A stretch of 21,618 nt of DNA from Deltaproteobacteria bacterium (lineage in GTDB: Bacteria > Desulfobacterota > Deferrimicrobia > Deferrimicrobiales > Deferrimicrobiaceae). Position 1 is the stretch's first letter, and every line of letters starts with the position of its first letter. A program made the position numbers and the translations under genes. Below the pieces are notes generated by a model, which was given only the letters and a program-made list of their open reading frames with translations, was not told the origin of the DNA and did not search any database. The stretch lies in assembly GCA_003105225.1 (NCBI GenBank), contig PQAK01000200.1, positions 1 through 21,618 on the forward strand. The letters run 5' to 3'. Below are positions 8,399 through 17,358 of this stretch, one piece after another.

Positions 8399-8694
8399 GC
8401 GGCCCGCCCTCCCTCCTCCCCGAAAGTTACGATGTGCCCCGGCGCCCCCCGGTTCCGCGCTTGTCCGGTACCCCGCTACCTTTACAGCTGCGCCGCCTCG
8501 GAGGGGGACTTCGGTCGTGGCTCGCCGCGCGATGGCCCCGCGCGGCTGCGCTTTACCTCCCTCCGCCCCCCTGCGAGGGAACGCAGCCGCTTGCGGCCAT
8601 CATGCCGTGGTCTTACGCGAGGGGGGAGGCGAACCGGGAGAACGCGATCCCGCGCGCCATGGGGCGGCGGCCGCGGGGAAGCGGGCGGGCGGCC
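8399..8694. other. 296-bp non-coding gap between uppP and the DUF255 gene
   Basis: I find no convincing gene in either direction. A 15-codon frame on the minus strand (ATG at 8660) lacks a ribosome site. The gap holds the nested inverted repeat at 8531-8601 and, at 8404-8414, the ribosome binding site of the DUF255 gene. No tRNA, RNase P, SRP or riboswitch signature was recognised by eye. Confidence 0.5.
8531..8601. repeat. Nested inverted repeat, possible structured RNA or attenuator
   Basis: Three concentric pairings are visible: GATGGCC (8531-8537) with GGCCATC (8595-8601), GCGGCTGCG (8542-8550) with CGCAGCCGC (8582-8590), and CCCTC (8559-8563) with GAGGG (8575-8579). The first two are perfect and separated by a symmetric 4 by 4 internal loop. 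It lies between two minus-strand genes, so it could fold in the transcript downstream of uppP or in the leader of the DUF255 gene. There is no following T-run on the minus strand, which argues against a classic intrinsic terminator. Confidence 0.5.
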
Positions 8695-9489
8695 TCAGCC
8701 GCGGAAGTTGAGGTAGAAGCAGAGCGCCGCCAGGAGGAACGTGTAGGGCGCGAACCGGATGAATTTCCCCCGGACGACGAGCCGCTCCACCACGAGAAGC
8801 GAGAGGTACCCGACCAGGAGGGAGAAGACGAACCCGGCGGCGGAGGGCCCGGGCCCCGGCAGGACGGAGATCCCCTTGTGCAGGTTCACCAGCGCGGCGC
8901 CGAGGATGGCGGGCAGGGAGATGAGGAAGGAATACTTCACGCTGCGCGACGGGGAGATTCCCAGGAGGAGCGCCAGCGTGATCGTCGAGCCGGAACGGGA
9001 GAGTCCCGGAAACACGGCGGCCCCCTGGAGGATCCCGATGGCGATCGCCTCCCACGCGTCGATCCGGTCGGGATCCCACTTGTGCCGGAACCGCAGGTTG
9101 CTGATGAGGAGAAACGAAGTCAGCAGGAGATAGCGCACTCCCACGCCCCAGATCGTGAGGTCGGTCTCCACCGTGTCGTGGAAGGCGATCCCGATGATCC
9201 CCGTCGGGATCGTGGAGAGGATCACGAGAAAAACCTCTCTCCGCCCCCAGCCGCCCGCTGCCGCCCGTTCCCCGCGAAAGAGGGAAGACAGCATGTCGAA
9301 AAGTTCCCTGCGCAGGAAGAACAGGACGGCGAACAGGGTCCCGAGGTGCAGCAGGGTGTCGAAGGCGAGCTCGGGCTCCCGGAGCCCGAGAAGCCGCTGC
9401 GCCAGGAAAAGGTGGCCCGAGCTGCTGACGGGAAGGAACTCGGTTGCACCCTGGAGAATTCCCAGGAAGATCGACTGGAGAAGGGTCAC
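8695..9489 (-). CDS. uppP: Undecaprenyl-diphosphatase UppP (BacA)
   Basis: 264 aa polytopic membrane protein of normal family length. Both family signatures are present: LGILQGATEFLPVSSSGHL (9-27; Glu17, the serine triad 22-24 and His26) and FPGLSRSGSTI (160-170; catalytic-site Arg165). It removes a phosphate from undecaprenyl pyrophosphate so that the lipid carrier can be reused in peptidoglycan and other envelope polymer synthesis. Overexpression of the family gives bacitracin resistance. GTG start lies 13 bases after the stop of the phosphohexomutase gene and the ribosome site is weak, which suggests co-transcription with the two upstream genes. Confidence 0.96.
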   Translation of the reverse strand: MTLLQSIFLGILQGATEFLPVSSSGHLFLAQRLLGLREPELAFDTLLHLGTLFAVLFFLRRELFDMLSSLFRGERAAAGGWGRREVFLVILSTIPTGIIGIAFHDTVETDLTIWGVGVRYLLLTSFLLISNLRFRHKWDPDRIDAWEAIAIGILQGAAVFPGLSRSGSTITLALLLGISPSRSVKYSFLISLPAILGAALVNLHKGISVLPGPGPSAAGFVFSLLVGYLSLLVVERLVVRGKFIRFAPYTFLLAALCFYLNFRG

Positions 9490-9502
9490 TCCGGGCTTGC
9501 CG

Positions 9503-10861
9503 TCACGCCTCGGCCTGCGCCTTTCCCACCGCGTCCTCCATGACGGCGCGGATCCTTTCCACGGCGGCGTCGTCCTTTCCCTCGAACCGGAGGACCAGGA
9601 CCGGCTGCGTGTTCGAGGCGCGCACCAGCCCCCAGCCCCCGTCGAAGAGCGCCCGGACGCCGTCGACGTCGATCACCTCCCGTGCCTGCGGCCGGACGAT
9701 GGCCGCAACCCGTTCGACGATCCGGAATTTCCGGTCGTCCGGACAGTCCACGCGGATTTCGGGCGTTGCGACGACGGGGGGCAGATCGGAGAGCAGCGCG
9801 CTCAATGGCCGGTCCGAACGGGCCAGGATCTCGAAGAGCCGGGCGGAGGCGTAGATCGCGTCGTCGAACCCCAGGTAGCGGTCCGAGAAGAAGATGTGGC
9901 CGCTCATCTCCCCCGCCAGCTCGGCCTGCTCCTCCTTCATCTTCTGCTTGATGAGGGAATGCCCGGCCTTCCACATGATCGGCCGGCCGCCGTGCCGGGC
10001 GATGTCGTCGTACAGGTTCTGGGAGGCCTTCACCTCCGAGATGATCGCGGCGCCCGGCTTCCGGGAGAGGATCTCCCGGGCGAAGAGCACCAGGAGATAG
10101 TCCCCGTAGATCACGTTCCCCTTCTCGTCCACCGCGCCGATCCGGTCGGCGTCGCCGTCGTACCCGACCCCGACGTCCGCGCCGTTCCTCCGCACCTTCT
10201 CCACGAGGAACCGGAGGTTCTCCGGGACCGTCGGGTCCGGAAAATGGTTGGGGAAGCGGCCGTCCATTTCGCAGAAGAGCTCCACGACCTCCATGCCCAT
10301 GTCGCGGAAAAGATCCGGCGCGACCTCCGAAGCGGTTCCGTTCCCCGCGTCCACGACGACCTTCAACCGCCGCGGGATGGAGAGGGCCGACTTGACGTAC
10401 CGATGGTACTCGGGGATCACCGTTCGCGTCGTCACCGGGCCTGCGCCCGAGGCGAACTCTCCGCGATCGATGATCCTGCGGACCTCCTGGATCTTCTCTC
10501 CGTACAGGGAGGACGGGCCGATGCACAGCTTGAACCCGTTGAAGTCGGGAGGATTGTGGCTCCCCGTGATCATCACCCCCCCGTCGGCGCCGAACTGGAG
10601 GATGGAGAAGTACAGGAGGGGCGAAGGGCAGATCCCCACGTCGACGACGGAAAGCCCGGTCGAGGAGAGCCCCTCCGCCATCGCATCGCGGAAGCCGGGG
10701 GAGCTCAGGCGGCAGTCCCTTCCGAGCATGACGGTCCGGACCCCCTTGCCCGCCGCGTAGGTGCCGAACCCCTTCCCGAGGGTCCGCACCGTGTCCGGCG
10801 TGAGGTCCTTGCCCACGATGCCGCGGACGTCGTATTCCCTGAAGATGTGCGGATTGATCAT
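9503..10861 (-). CDS. Phosphomannomutase/phosphoglucomutase
   Basis: 452 aa alpha-D-phosphohexomutase. It starts IFREYDVRGIVG, has the phosphoserine loop TGSHNPP with Ser101, the metal loop DGDADR (235-240), the sugar-binding loop GEMSGH (317-322) and a C-terminal phosphate loop RASNTQPVLVLRFEG. This set and the length match the AlgC/ManB type that interconverts mannose-6-P or glucose-6-P with the 1-phosphates. Products feed LPS, exopolysaccharide and glycogen precursors. It is less like GlmM, although both share the fold. ATG start with GGGGGAGG close upstream; it begins 9 bases after the malic enzyme stop and is followed closely by uppP, so the three are likely one transcript. Confidence 0.93.
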   Translation of the reverse strand: MINPHIFREYDVRGIVGKDLTPDTVRTLGKGFGTYAAGKGVRTVMLGRDCRLSSPGFRDAMAEGLSSTGLSVVDVGICPSPLLYFSILQFGADGGVMITGSHNPPDFNGFKLCIGPSSLYGEKIQEVRRIIDRGEFASGAGPVTTRTVIPEYHRYVKSALSIPRRLKVVVDAGNGTASEVAPDLFRDMGMEVVELFCEMDGRFPNHFPDPTVPENLRFLVEKVRRNGADVGVGYDGDADRIGAVDEKGNVIYGDYLLVLFAREILSRKPGAAIISEVKASQNLYDDIARHGGRPIMWKAGHSLIKQKMKEEQAELAGEMSGHIFFSDRYLGFDDAIYASARLFEILARSDRPLSALLSDLPPVVATPEIRVDCPDDRKFRIVERVAAIVRPQAREVIDVDGVRALFDGGWGLVRASNTQPVLVLRFEGKDDAAVERIRAVMEDAVGKAQAEA

Positions 10862-10870
10862 CGCCTCCCC

Positions 10871-12316
<1,446 letters not shown>

Positions 12317-12370
12317 GCATTCCTCCCCTGGGGTCCAAAGATGGTCGAGCCGGGTCAAACGCAAGAGGGT

Positions 12371-12400
12371 ATTTTATTGAAACAAGCAGGGACTGCACAA
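12371..12400 (-). promoter_or_regulatory. Candidate promoter for the malic enzyme gene
   Basis: Minus-strand TTGTGC (12395-12400) and TAAAAT (12371-12376) with an 18-base spacer give a plausible sigma-70 promoter, with transcription beginning about 48 bases before the ATG at 12316. The -10 box coincides with one copy of the GGTAT-type motif. Confidence 0.35.
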
Positions 12401-12471
12401 GGGATTTCCCCGTCCTCACTGCGTTTTTCCAAGGCAATATATGCTGACTAATGCATTTTTCGAAGGGTATC

Positions 12472-12501
12472 TTTACAAAAATCGAAACAAAGAGGTATTC
12501 T
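12472..12501 (+). promoter_or_regulatory. Candidate promoter for the XRE-cupin regulator
   Basis: TTTACA (12472-12477) and TATTCT (12496-12501) are 18 bases apart. Transcription would start near 12508, leaving a short leader with a seven-G ribosome site (12512-12518) before the GTG at 12526. Each element overlaps one GGTAT-type motif, which would suit autoregulation. Confidence 0.35.
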
Positions 12502-12525
12502 TACTATTAGCGGGGGGGTGTTTAC

Positions 12526-13068
12526 GTGGAAACAACCGACGTCGGAAAGAGAATCAAGAGCATACGGAAAAGGAAGGGTCTGACCCTCCAGGAGCTCGCC
12601 GAAAAAAGCGCGATCTCCGCCACGGCGATCAGCGCCATCGAGAGAAACGTGTCGTCTCCGACGGTGAACACGCTGGCGAGCATCGCCCGGGCTCTCGGAG
12701 AGTCGCTGTCCTCCCTCCTGGGGGAAAGCGAAATTTCCTACGTCCTGACGCGGGCCGACAAGAGGGAGCGGCTGGCCACGGAGATCCGGAACGTCGATTT
12801 CCAGAGCCTGGCCTCCGGCATTCCCGGGCAGCGGTTCCAACCGATGTTGAGCGTCCTCAAGCCCGGAGCATCGAGCGGAGAGGACTACGTGACCCACCGG
12901 GGGGAGGAGTTTTTCCTGGTGGTGAAGGGAACCCTGGAGGTCGAGCTGAACGGCCAGACCTCCCGGCTGGAGGAAGGGGACAGCCTCTATTTCCGCGGCA
13001 ACACGCCGTACCGCTGGAAAAACGCGGCGGACAGGGAAACGCAGATCCTGATCGTCTCGGCCGCCTGA
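12526..13068 (+). CDS. XRE-family transcriptional regulator with cupin sensor domain
   Basis: 180 aa. An XRE helix-turn-helix occupies residues about 8-66 (IKSIRKRKGLTLQELAEKSA, then ISAIERNVSSPTVNTLASIARAL). A cupin beta-barrel covers about 105-178 (HRGEEFFLVVKGTLEVELNG, LEEGDSLYFRGNTPYRWKN). This is the PuuR/SutR-type layout in which the cupin senses a small ligand. GTG start with a G-rich ribosome site seven bases upstream. It is divergent from the ACT-malic enzyme, the most likely target besides itself. The ligand is unknown. It converges on nth across 20 bp containing a short imperfect hairpin without a T-run. Confidence 0.93.
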   Translation: METTDVGKRIKSIRKRKGLTLQELAEKSAISATAISAIERNVSSPTVNTLASIARALGESLSSLLGESEISYVLTRADKRERLATEIRNVDFQSLASGIPGQRFQPMLSVLKPGASSGEDYVTHRGEEFFLVVKGTLEVELNGQTSRLEEGDSLYFRGNTPYRWKNAADRETQILIVSAA

Positions 13069-13088
13069 CGGTTCCGTACGGCGAACGC

Positions 13089-13730
13089 CTACTTCACCCC
13101 GTTCCTGGGGCAAACCGTCGACAGGCCGCAGAGGGGGCATTTCGGCTTCCGGGCCGCGCAGACCTTCCTGCCGTGCCATCCCAGCCGCGTGGCGAACTCC
13201 CATCGTCTTCCCGCGGGCACGGAGGCCGACAGGTCCTGCTCGATCCGGACGGGATCCTTCGAGGCGGTCAGTCCCAGGCGGAACGACACCCTGCCGACAT
13301 GCGTGTCGACCGGCAGCGCATCGACCCCGAAACACGCTCCCAGGAGGATCGATGCGGTTTTCCTGCCCACCCCGGGCAGTGCGGCGAGCGCTTCCATCGT
13401 CGCCGGCACCTTGCCCCCGTGGCGCTCGAGAATCGCCGCGGACAGCCCCCGGATCGCTTTCGCCTTGTTCCGGTAGAACCCCGTCGCGCGGACGGCCTCC
13501 TCCACCGCTTCCGCCGGCGCGGCGGCAAGCGCGCGCGGATCCGGGTATTTCCGGAACAGCGCGGGCACGACCCGGTTCACCCGCTCGTCGGTGCATTGGG
13601 CGGCAAGCACCGTCGCCACGAGCAGTTCGAAGGGATTCCGGTAGTCGAGCAGGATCCGGGCATCGGGATAGGCGCGCGCAAGGAAACCCAGGACGATCGG
13701 GACCGGCGCGGCCGGCGTCCGGGGCGACAC
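13089..13730 (-). CDS. nth: Endonuclease III (DNA glycosylase/AP lyase)
   Basis: 213 aa, the normal length. The helix-hairpin-helix LPGVGRKTASILL carries catalytic Lys124, and the catalytic aspartate is Asp142 in VDTHVGR. The C terminus has the 4Fe-4S cysteine pattern C-x6-C-x2-C-x5-C at 191, 198, 201 and 207. The enzyme removes oxidised pyrimidines and nicks abasic sites in base excision repair. Its GTG start directly abuts the TGA stop of the 85-aa ORF upstream with a GGAG just before the junction, so translation is probably coupled. Confidence 0.96.
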   Translation of the reverse strand: MSPRTPAAPVPIVLGFLARAYPDARILLDYRNPFELLVATVLAAQCTDERVNRVVPALFRKYPDPRALAAAPAEAVEEAVRATGFYRNKAKAIRGLSAAILERHGGKVPATMEALAALPGVGRKTASILLGACFGVDALPVDTHVGRVSFRLGLTASKDPVRIEQDLSASVPAGRRWEFATRLGWHGRKVCAARKPKCPLCGLSTVCPRNGVK

Positions 13731-13988
13731 TCAGGAACTCCGGCGGAGGACGACCACTTCGTACCCCCGCACATCGACATCGAACGTCACGCCCTGAACG
13801 CGGCAGCTGAACAGTTTTCCGGGCCCCATGAACTCGTCATCGGAGGTCGCCGAGAATGCGCCGCGCTCCTCCAGCCAGTCGAGCATCGCCCGGACCTCGA
13901 CGAACGTCATGTCGAGAGATGTGAGCAGGTTGTAGACCTTCCCCTTGTGCAGGATGGGGTATTGGTCCAGTTCCTCGTCGGGCTTCAC
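13731..13988 (-). CDS. Small conserved-looking protein of unknown function upstream of nth
   Basis: 85 aa, starting at a GTG with AAAGGA about 6 bases upstream. I do not recognise a family. The sequence is charged and balanced, with a central predicted helix region (VEVRAMLDWLEERGAFSA) that resembles a winged-helix-like segment, then a beta-rich end (CRVQGVTFDVDVRGYEVVVL). No signal peptide or metal motif. Its stop codon is immediately followed by the nth start, so the two are expected to be expressed together. The start region faces a plausible promoter. It is real by its spacing and codon use, but the role is open. Confidence 0.65.
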   Translation of the reverse strand: MKPDEELDQYPILHKGKVYNLLTSLDMTFVEVRAMLDWLEERGAFSATSDDEFMGPGKLFSCRVQGVTFDVDVRGYEVVVLRRSS

Positions 13989-14005
13989 CGCGGTTCCTTT
14001 CGCGC

Positions 14006-14033
14006 TTTACGTCCGCCTTTGCGATAGTATACC
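14006..14033 (+). promoter_or_regulatory. Candidate promoter for the acyl-CoA ligase gene
   Basis: TTTACG (14006-14011) and TATACC (14028-14033) are separated by 16 bases. A start site near 14040 would leave the ATG at 14047 almost without leader but fits the TTG at 14074. It overlaps the opposing candidate promoter of the 85-aa ORF. Confidence 0.3.
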
Positions 14034-14054
14034 CTTGTATCCCGCCATGAAACA
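14026..14054 (-). promoter_or_regulatory. Candidate promoter for the 85-aa ORF and nth
   Basis: Minus-strand TGTTTC (14049-14054) and a good -10 box TATACT (14026-14031) are 17 bases apart, ending about 38 bases before the GTG at 13988. It shares bases with the divergent plus-strand -10 box, so the two directions would compete for polymerase. Confidence 0.4.
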
Positions 14055-14073
14055 GGTGCCTGGAGGCGAACGC

Positions 14074-15639
14074 TTGCTGATCCCCGACATTCTTGCCAGG
14101 AACGCCCGCATCTATCCGGACCGCATCGCATTGATCCTGGGGGAGGAGTCCGTCCCGTACCGGGAGCTTGCCGCGCGGGTCGCCCTGCGCGCCGCCGCCC
14201 TTCGGGGACTCGGGATCGGAAAAGGCGACCGGGTGGCGGTCCTGACGCTCAATTCTCCCTCTTACGTGGAACTGCTCTACGCCGTCACGCAGATCGGGGG
14301 CATCCTGCTGCCGTTGAACGAACAGCTGATCGCCCGGGAGCTCGCCGCGGCCCTCCGGCACGCCGACGCGAAGGCCGTCTTTTTTTCCGACGCGTTCCGG
14401 GAGGTAACCGGGCGCCTGCGGCCGGAGCTGCCCCGCCACACGCTTTTTTCGGCCATCGACCGGCTCCCTGCCGGGACCGGCGGTTCGCCGGAAGGGGGAG
14501 CGAATCCCGACGTGCCGGCCGGGGAACCGGTCCCGCTCACCGATTCCGACATCGCGATCCTGGTCTACACGGGCGGAACGTCGGGGACCCCGCGCGGTGC
14601 GATGCTGTCCCACGGAAACCTGGTGGCCGCATCGGTCTCCGCCGCGCTGGAACTCGGACTGTCCCGCAACGACGTCTACCTGTCCTGCACGCCGCTGCCG
14701 TTCATGGCGGGAACGGGACGGCTGCTGCGATTCCAGTACATGGGGGGGACGATCGTCCTCCTGCCCGAGTTCGACCCGGAGGAGGTGCTCCGCACGATCG
14801 AGCGCAGCAAGATCACGCACCTGCTCCTGACGCCGACGATGATGGCGCGGATCCTCGACTTCCCCTCCGCATCCCGGTTCAACCTCGCCACCCTGAAGAC
14901 GGTCCTGTACGGAGGGTCCGCGATCCCGATCGAGCTGCAGAAGCGGGCCATCCGGTTTTTCCGGTGCGGGCTGGTCCAGTCCTACGGCCAGGTCGAATCC
15001 TCCGGGGTCCTCACGTTCCTGCACGCCGAGGACCATTCCCTGGAAGAGAGCGCGCCGTACATGCGGAAGCTCATGTCGGTCGGGAAGGAATCGATCGGCG
15101 TGGAGGTTCGGGTGGCGGACGAGTCGGGCCGGGAGGTCGCCCCCAACCAGGTCGGCGAAGTCGTCGCGCGCGGCCCGAACGTCTTCAAGGGGTATTTCCG
15201 GGACCCGGCGGCCACATCCGAAGTGCTCCGGGACGGCTGGCTCCACACGGGCGACGTCGCCTCCATCGACGATGAGGGATACATCTACATCGTGGACCGG
15301 AAGCGGGACACGCTGATGGTCGGCGGGATCTCGGTCGCCCCCAGGGAGATCGAGGATGTCATCGAGGAGCATCCCGCCGTCCGGGAAGCGGCGGTGATCG
15401 GACGGCCCGACTACGACCTGGGGGAAGTCCCGATCGCCGTCGTCGCGCTGCGGGAGGGGGCGCAGGCGGACGCCGATGCCATACTCGCCCACTGCCGCGC
15501 GAACATGGCCCCCTTCAAGGTTCCGCGGTTCGTCGAGTTCATCCCTTCCCTGCCCAGGAACAGCCAGGGGAAAGTCCTCAAGGTGAAGCTGAAGGGGAAG
15601 CAGGTCTCCGGGGCTATTCCCCGAACACCTCGGCGGTGA
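14074..15639 (+). CDS. Acyl-CoA synthetase / AMP-forming ligase family protein
   Basis: 521 aa from the TTG at 14074, chosen because TGGAGG ends 7 bases upstream and the protein then opens LIPDILARNARIYPDRIAL, as relatives do. The in-frame ATG at 14047 has no ribosome site. ANL-family motifs are in order: YTGGTSGTPRG (165-175, phosphate loop), PLPFMAGTGR (about 207-216), YGGSAIP (279-285), SYGQVES (303-309), HTGDVASIDDEGYIYIVDRKRDTLMVGG (from 391) and the C-terminal lysine in PRNSQGKVLK (Lys500). It activates a carboxylic acid with ATP to an acyl adenylate and thioester. Chain length or aromatic preference cannot be read. Its last 26 bases overlap the convergent AMMECR1 gene. Confidence 0.9.
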   Translation: MLIPDILARNARIYPDRIALILGEESVPYRELAARVALRAAALRGLGIGKGDRVAVLTLNSPSYVELLYAVTQIGGILLPLNEQLIARELAAALRHADAKAVFFSDAFREVTGRLRPELPRHTLFSAIDRLPAGTGGSPEGGANPDVPAGEPVPLTDSDIAILVYTGGTSGTPRGAMLSHGNLVAASVSAALELGLSRNDVYLSCTPLPFMAGTGRLLRFQYMGGTIVLLPEFDPEEVLRTIERSKITHLLLTPTMMARILDFPSASRFNLATLKTVLYGGSAIPIELQKRAIRFFRCGLVQSYGQVESSGVLTFLHAEDHSLEESAPYMRKLMSVGKESIGVEVRVADESGREVAPNQVGEVVARGPNVFKGYFRDPAATSEVLRDGWLHTGDVASIDDEGYIYIVDRKRDTLMVGGISVAPREIEDVIEEHPAVREAAVIGRPDYDLGEVPIAVVALREGAQADADAILAHCRANMAPFKVPRFVEFIPSLPRNSQGKVLKVKLKGKQVSGAIPRTPRR

Positions 15640-16156
15640 AGGAATACAGCTCGGCTCCCCGCATCCACTCGTCGGAAGGAAGACCCGCTTTCCTGCACAC
15701 CTGGGAAAGGAACGCCTGGCGGTCCCACCCGTACTCCGTGGCCACTTGAGGCAGCAGCAGCCCGCGTCGCCCCCCCTTCCGGATCAGCAGGCCGTGGACC
15801 CCCACCCGGATATCCTCGGGCCGGATCTTCACCAGGGGAGTGAGCACGGAGATCTCGACGCGGACCGAATCGACTTCGGCGGGAGCAAGGGGCGGGAAGC
15901 GGGGATCCTCGGTCGCCGCCGCCACGGCGCACTCCTGGACCGTCCGGTACAGGGGCGCCAGCGCCTCCGTGTACCCGATGCATCCCCGAAGGCGTCCTTC
16001 CTGCGTCAGCGTGACGAATGCCGCCCCCGGCGCGGACAATCGGGGGGACACCGGGGTTTCCTCCGGCATCCTGCCCTCCTTGACATACGCCGCGGCGGCC
16101 CGCCGGGCGATCGCCAGCAGCTCGTCGCATTCCTCTTTCGACAGATACGAAGGCAT
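15614..16156 (-). CDS. amrA: AMMECR1-domain protein (AmmeMemoRadiSam system protein A)
   Basis: 180 aa made up of a single AMMECR1 domain. The hallmark LRGCIGY is at 56-62, followed by ECAVAAATEDPRFPPL (75-90) and VRVEISVLTPL (98-108), all typical of the family. The molecular function is unknown. In many bacteria and archaea the domain is linked to a Memo-like protein and a radical SAM enzyme; neither is in this window. Its ATG shares a base with the stop codon of the HD-GYP gene upstream (TGATG), indicating translational coupling. Its 3' end overlaps the convergent ligase gene by 26 bases. Confidence 0.92.
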   Translation of the reverse strand: MPSYLSKEECDELLAIARRAAAAYVKEGRMPEETPVSPRLSAPGAAFVTLTQEGRLRGCIGYTEALAPLYRTVQECAVAAATEDPRFPPLAPAEVDSVRVEISVLTPLVKIRPEDIRVGVHGLLIRKGGRRGLLLPQVATEYGWDRQAFLSQVCRKAGLPSDEWMRGAELYSFTAEVFGE

Positions 16157-17292
16157 CAGACCTGGTGGGAAAAGATGGCGTCCACGTGCCCATCGGGCAT
16201 GATCAGGTCGTCGATGTCCCCCAGGATCTCGATCCTCCCCTGCACCTGCAGGAAGACGGGGACGATCTCCGGATCGAACTGCGTCCCGGAGCAGCGGAGG
16301 ATCTCCGCGTTCGCCTCGGCCAGCGGGAGCGCCTTCCGGTAGGCGCGCGTGGAGGTCATCGCGTCGAACGTGTCGGCGATCGCCATGATGCGGGATTCCA
16401 GCGGGATGTCGAGCCCGCCGACGCCGTCGGGATACCCTTTCCCGTCGAACCGTTCATGGTGGTGCAGGATCGCCGGAAGCAGGGGCCGGAAGAACGGGAT
16501 GGGCCGAAGGATCTGGGTCGACACCACGGGGTGTTGGGTGATCTCCTGGAACTCCTCGGGCGTCAGCTTTCCCGGCTTGTTGAGGATCGCCTCGCGCACC
16601 CCGATCTTCCCCAGGTCGTGGAGGACGGCGGCCTGGCGGAGGAGTTCGATCTGCTCCGACGGGAGGCGCATCGCCTTCCCGATCGCCACGGAATACATGG
16701 TCACGCGCTGGGAATGGCCCCGCGTGTAGAAGTCCTTGGCCTCCAGCGCCTTGATCAGGGCGTCGATCGACCGGACATACATGGAATTGATGAGGTCGGT
16801 CTGCTCCTTGACCTTCTTCTCGAGGTTCACCTGGTAATCCTGGAGCTCCCTCTCCAACGACTTTTTCCGGATGGCGTTCTCGATCGTGATGAGCAGCACA
16901 TTGAAGTTGAACGGCTTGGTGATGTAGTCGCACGCGCCCATCTTGAGCGCGGCCACCGCGGTGTCGAGCTCCGCATGGGCGGACATCACGATGCCCGCGG
17001 TATCGGGATACCGGGACGTCACCTCGCGGAGCAGGGAGATGCCGTCCATCTCCGGCATCCGGATGTCCGTAAGGAGGATGGAGTAGCGCCCGGCGGAAAG
17101 TTTATCGAGCGCATCCCACCCGTTGGCGGCCTCGCTCACGGAATAGCCTGCTATTTCAAGGCGTTCCTTGACCAAGGCACGGATGAATTCCTCGTCGTCC
17201 ACAACGAGAATGGAATTGCGGTCGCCGTCGGAGCGGCTGGAGGGAGTTGCTATCTGCGGCATGTGGCTCATCCCGGTCACACTGGTCACCAT
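16156..17292 (-). CDS. Two-component response regulator with HD-GYP domain
   Basis: 378 aa. Residues about 27-140 form a receiver domain: acidic pair in VVDDEE (Asp32, Asp33), phospho-acceptor Asp76 in LLTDIRMPEMDG and Lys126 in ITKPF. A short coiled coil (about 143-170) leads to an HD-GYP domain: HD at 225-226 in VLHDLGKIG, and HHERFDGKGYPDG (278-290) with the intact GYP signature at 286-288. This is the RpfG-type layout, whose HD-GYP domains hydrolyse cyclic di-GMP. Control by phosphorylation from an unlinked histidine kinase is expected; no kinase is in the window. First ATG chosen, with GAAGAG upstream; ATGs at residues 8 and 11 remain possible. The 66-bp gap ahead of it is AT-rich. Confidence 0.93.
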   Translation of the reverse strand: MVTSVTGMSHMPQIATPSSRSDGDRNSILVVDDEEFIRALVKERLEIAGYSVSEAANGWDALDKLSAGRYSILLTDIRMPEMDGISLLREVTSRYPDTAGIVMSAHAELDTAVAALKMGACDYITKPFNFNVLLITIENAIRKKSLERELQDYQVNLEKKVKEQTDLINSMYVRSIDALIKALEAKDFYTRGHSQRVTMYSVAIGKAMRLPSEQIELLRQAAVLHDLGKIGVREAILNKPGKLTPEEFQEITQHPVVSTQILRPIPFFRPLLPAILHHHERFDGKGYPDGVGGLDIPLESRIMAIADTFDAMTSTRAYRKALPLAEANAEILRCSGTQFDPEIVPVFLQVQGRIEILGDIDDLIMPDGHVDAIFSHQV

Positions 17293-17358
17293 GTTACTCT
17301 TCGGTAAATGCAGACAAATATTTAATTATTTTTTTCCCCAGCCTGGAGACGCCGTTTT

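Larger units (their letters stand above)
12368..12504 (+). repeat. Three related GGTAT-type motifs in the divergent intergenic region
   Basis: Copies lie at 12368-12378 (GGTATTTTATT), 12466-12476 (GGTATCTTTAC) and 12494-12504 (GGTATTCTTAC). The last two match at 9 of 11 positions and are 28 bases apart. An 8-bp palindrome AATGCATT lies at 12450-12457. The motifs sit on the candidate promoter elements of both divergent genes, so they could be operators for the adjacent XRE-cupin regulator. The AT-rich setting makes chance similarity possible. Confidence 0.35.

Noticed and set aside
8613..8660. Leader peptide of 15 codons in the gap between uppP and the DUF255 gene
   Set aside because: There is no ribosome binding site and no codon pattern suggesting attenuation; such short frames are common by chance.
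13069..13088. Bidirectional terminator between the XRE-cupin gene and nth
   Set aside because: A short hairpin (GTTCCG with CGGCGAAC, one bulge) is visible but the stem is short and there is no T-run on either side.
13945..14073. N-terminal extension of the acyl-CoA ligase from earlier in-frame starts
   Set aside because: The upstream starts lack ribosome sites, the extension overlaps the 85-aa gene and its promoter, and the family-like sequence begins at the TTG at 14074.
17329..17335. Run of seven T as an intrinsic terminator
   Set aside because: The T-run is on the plus strand while the flanking genes are on the minus strand, and no stable GC stem precedes it in the right direction.
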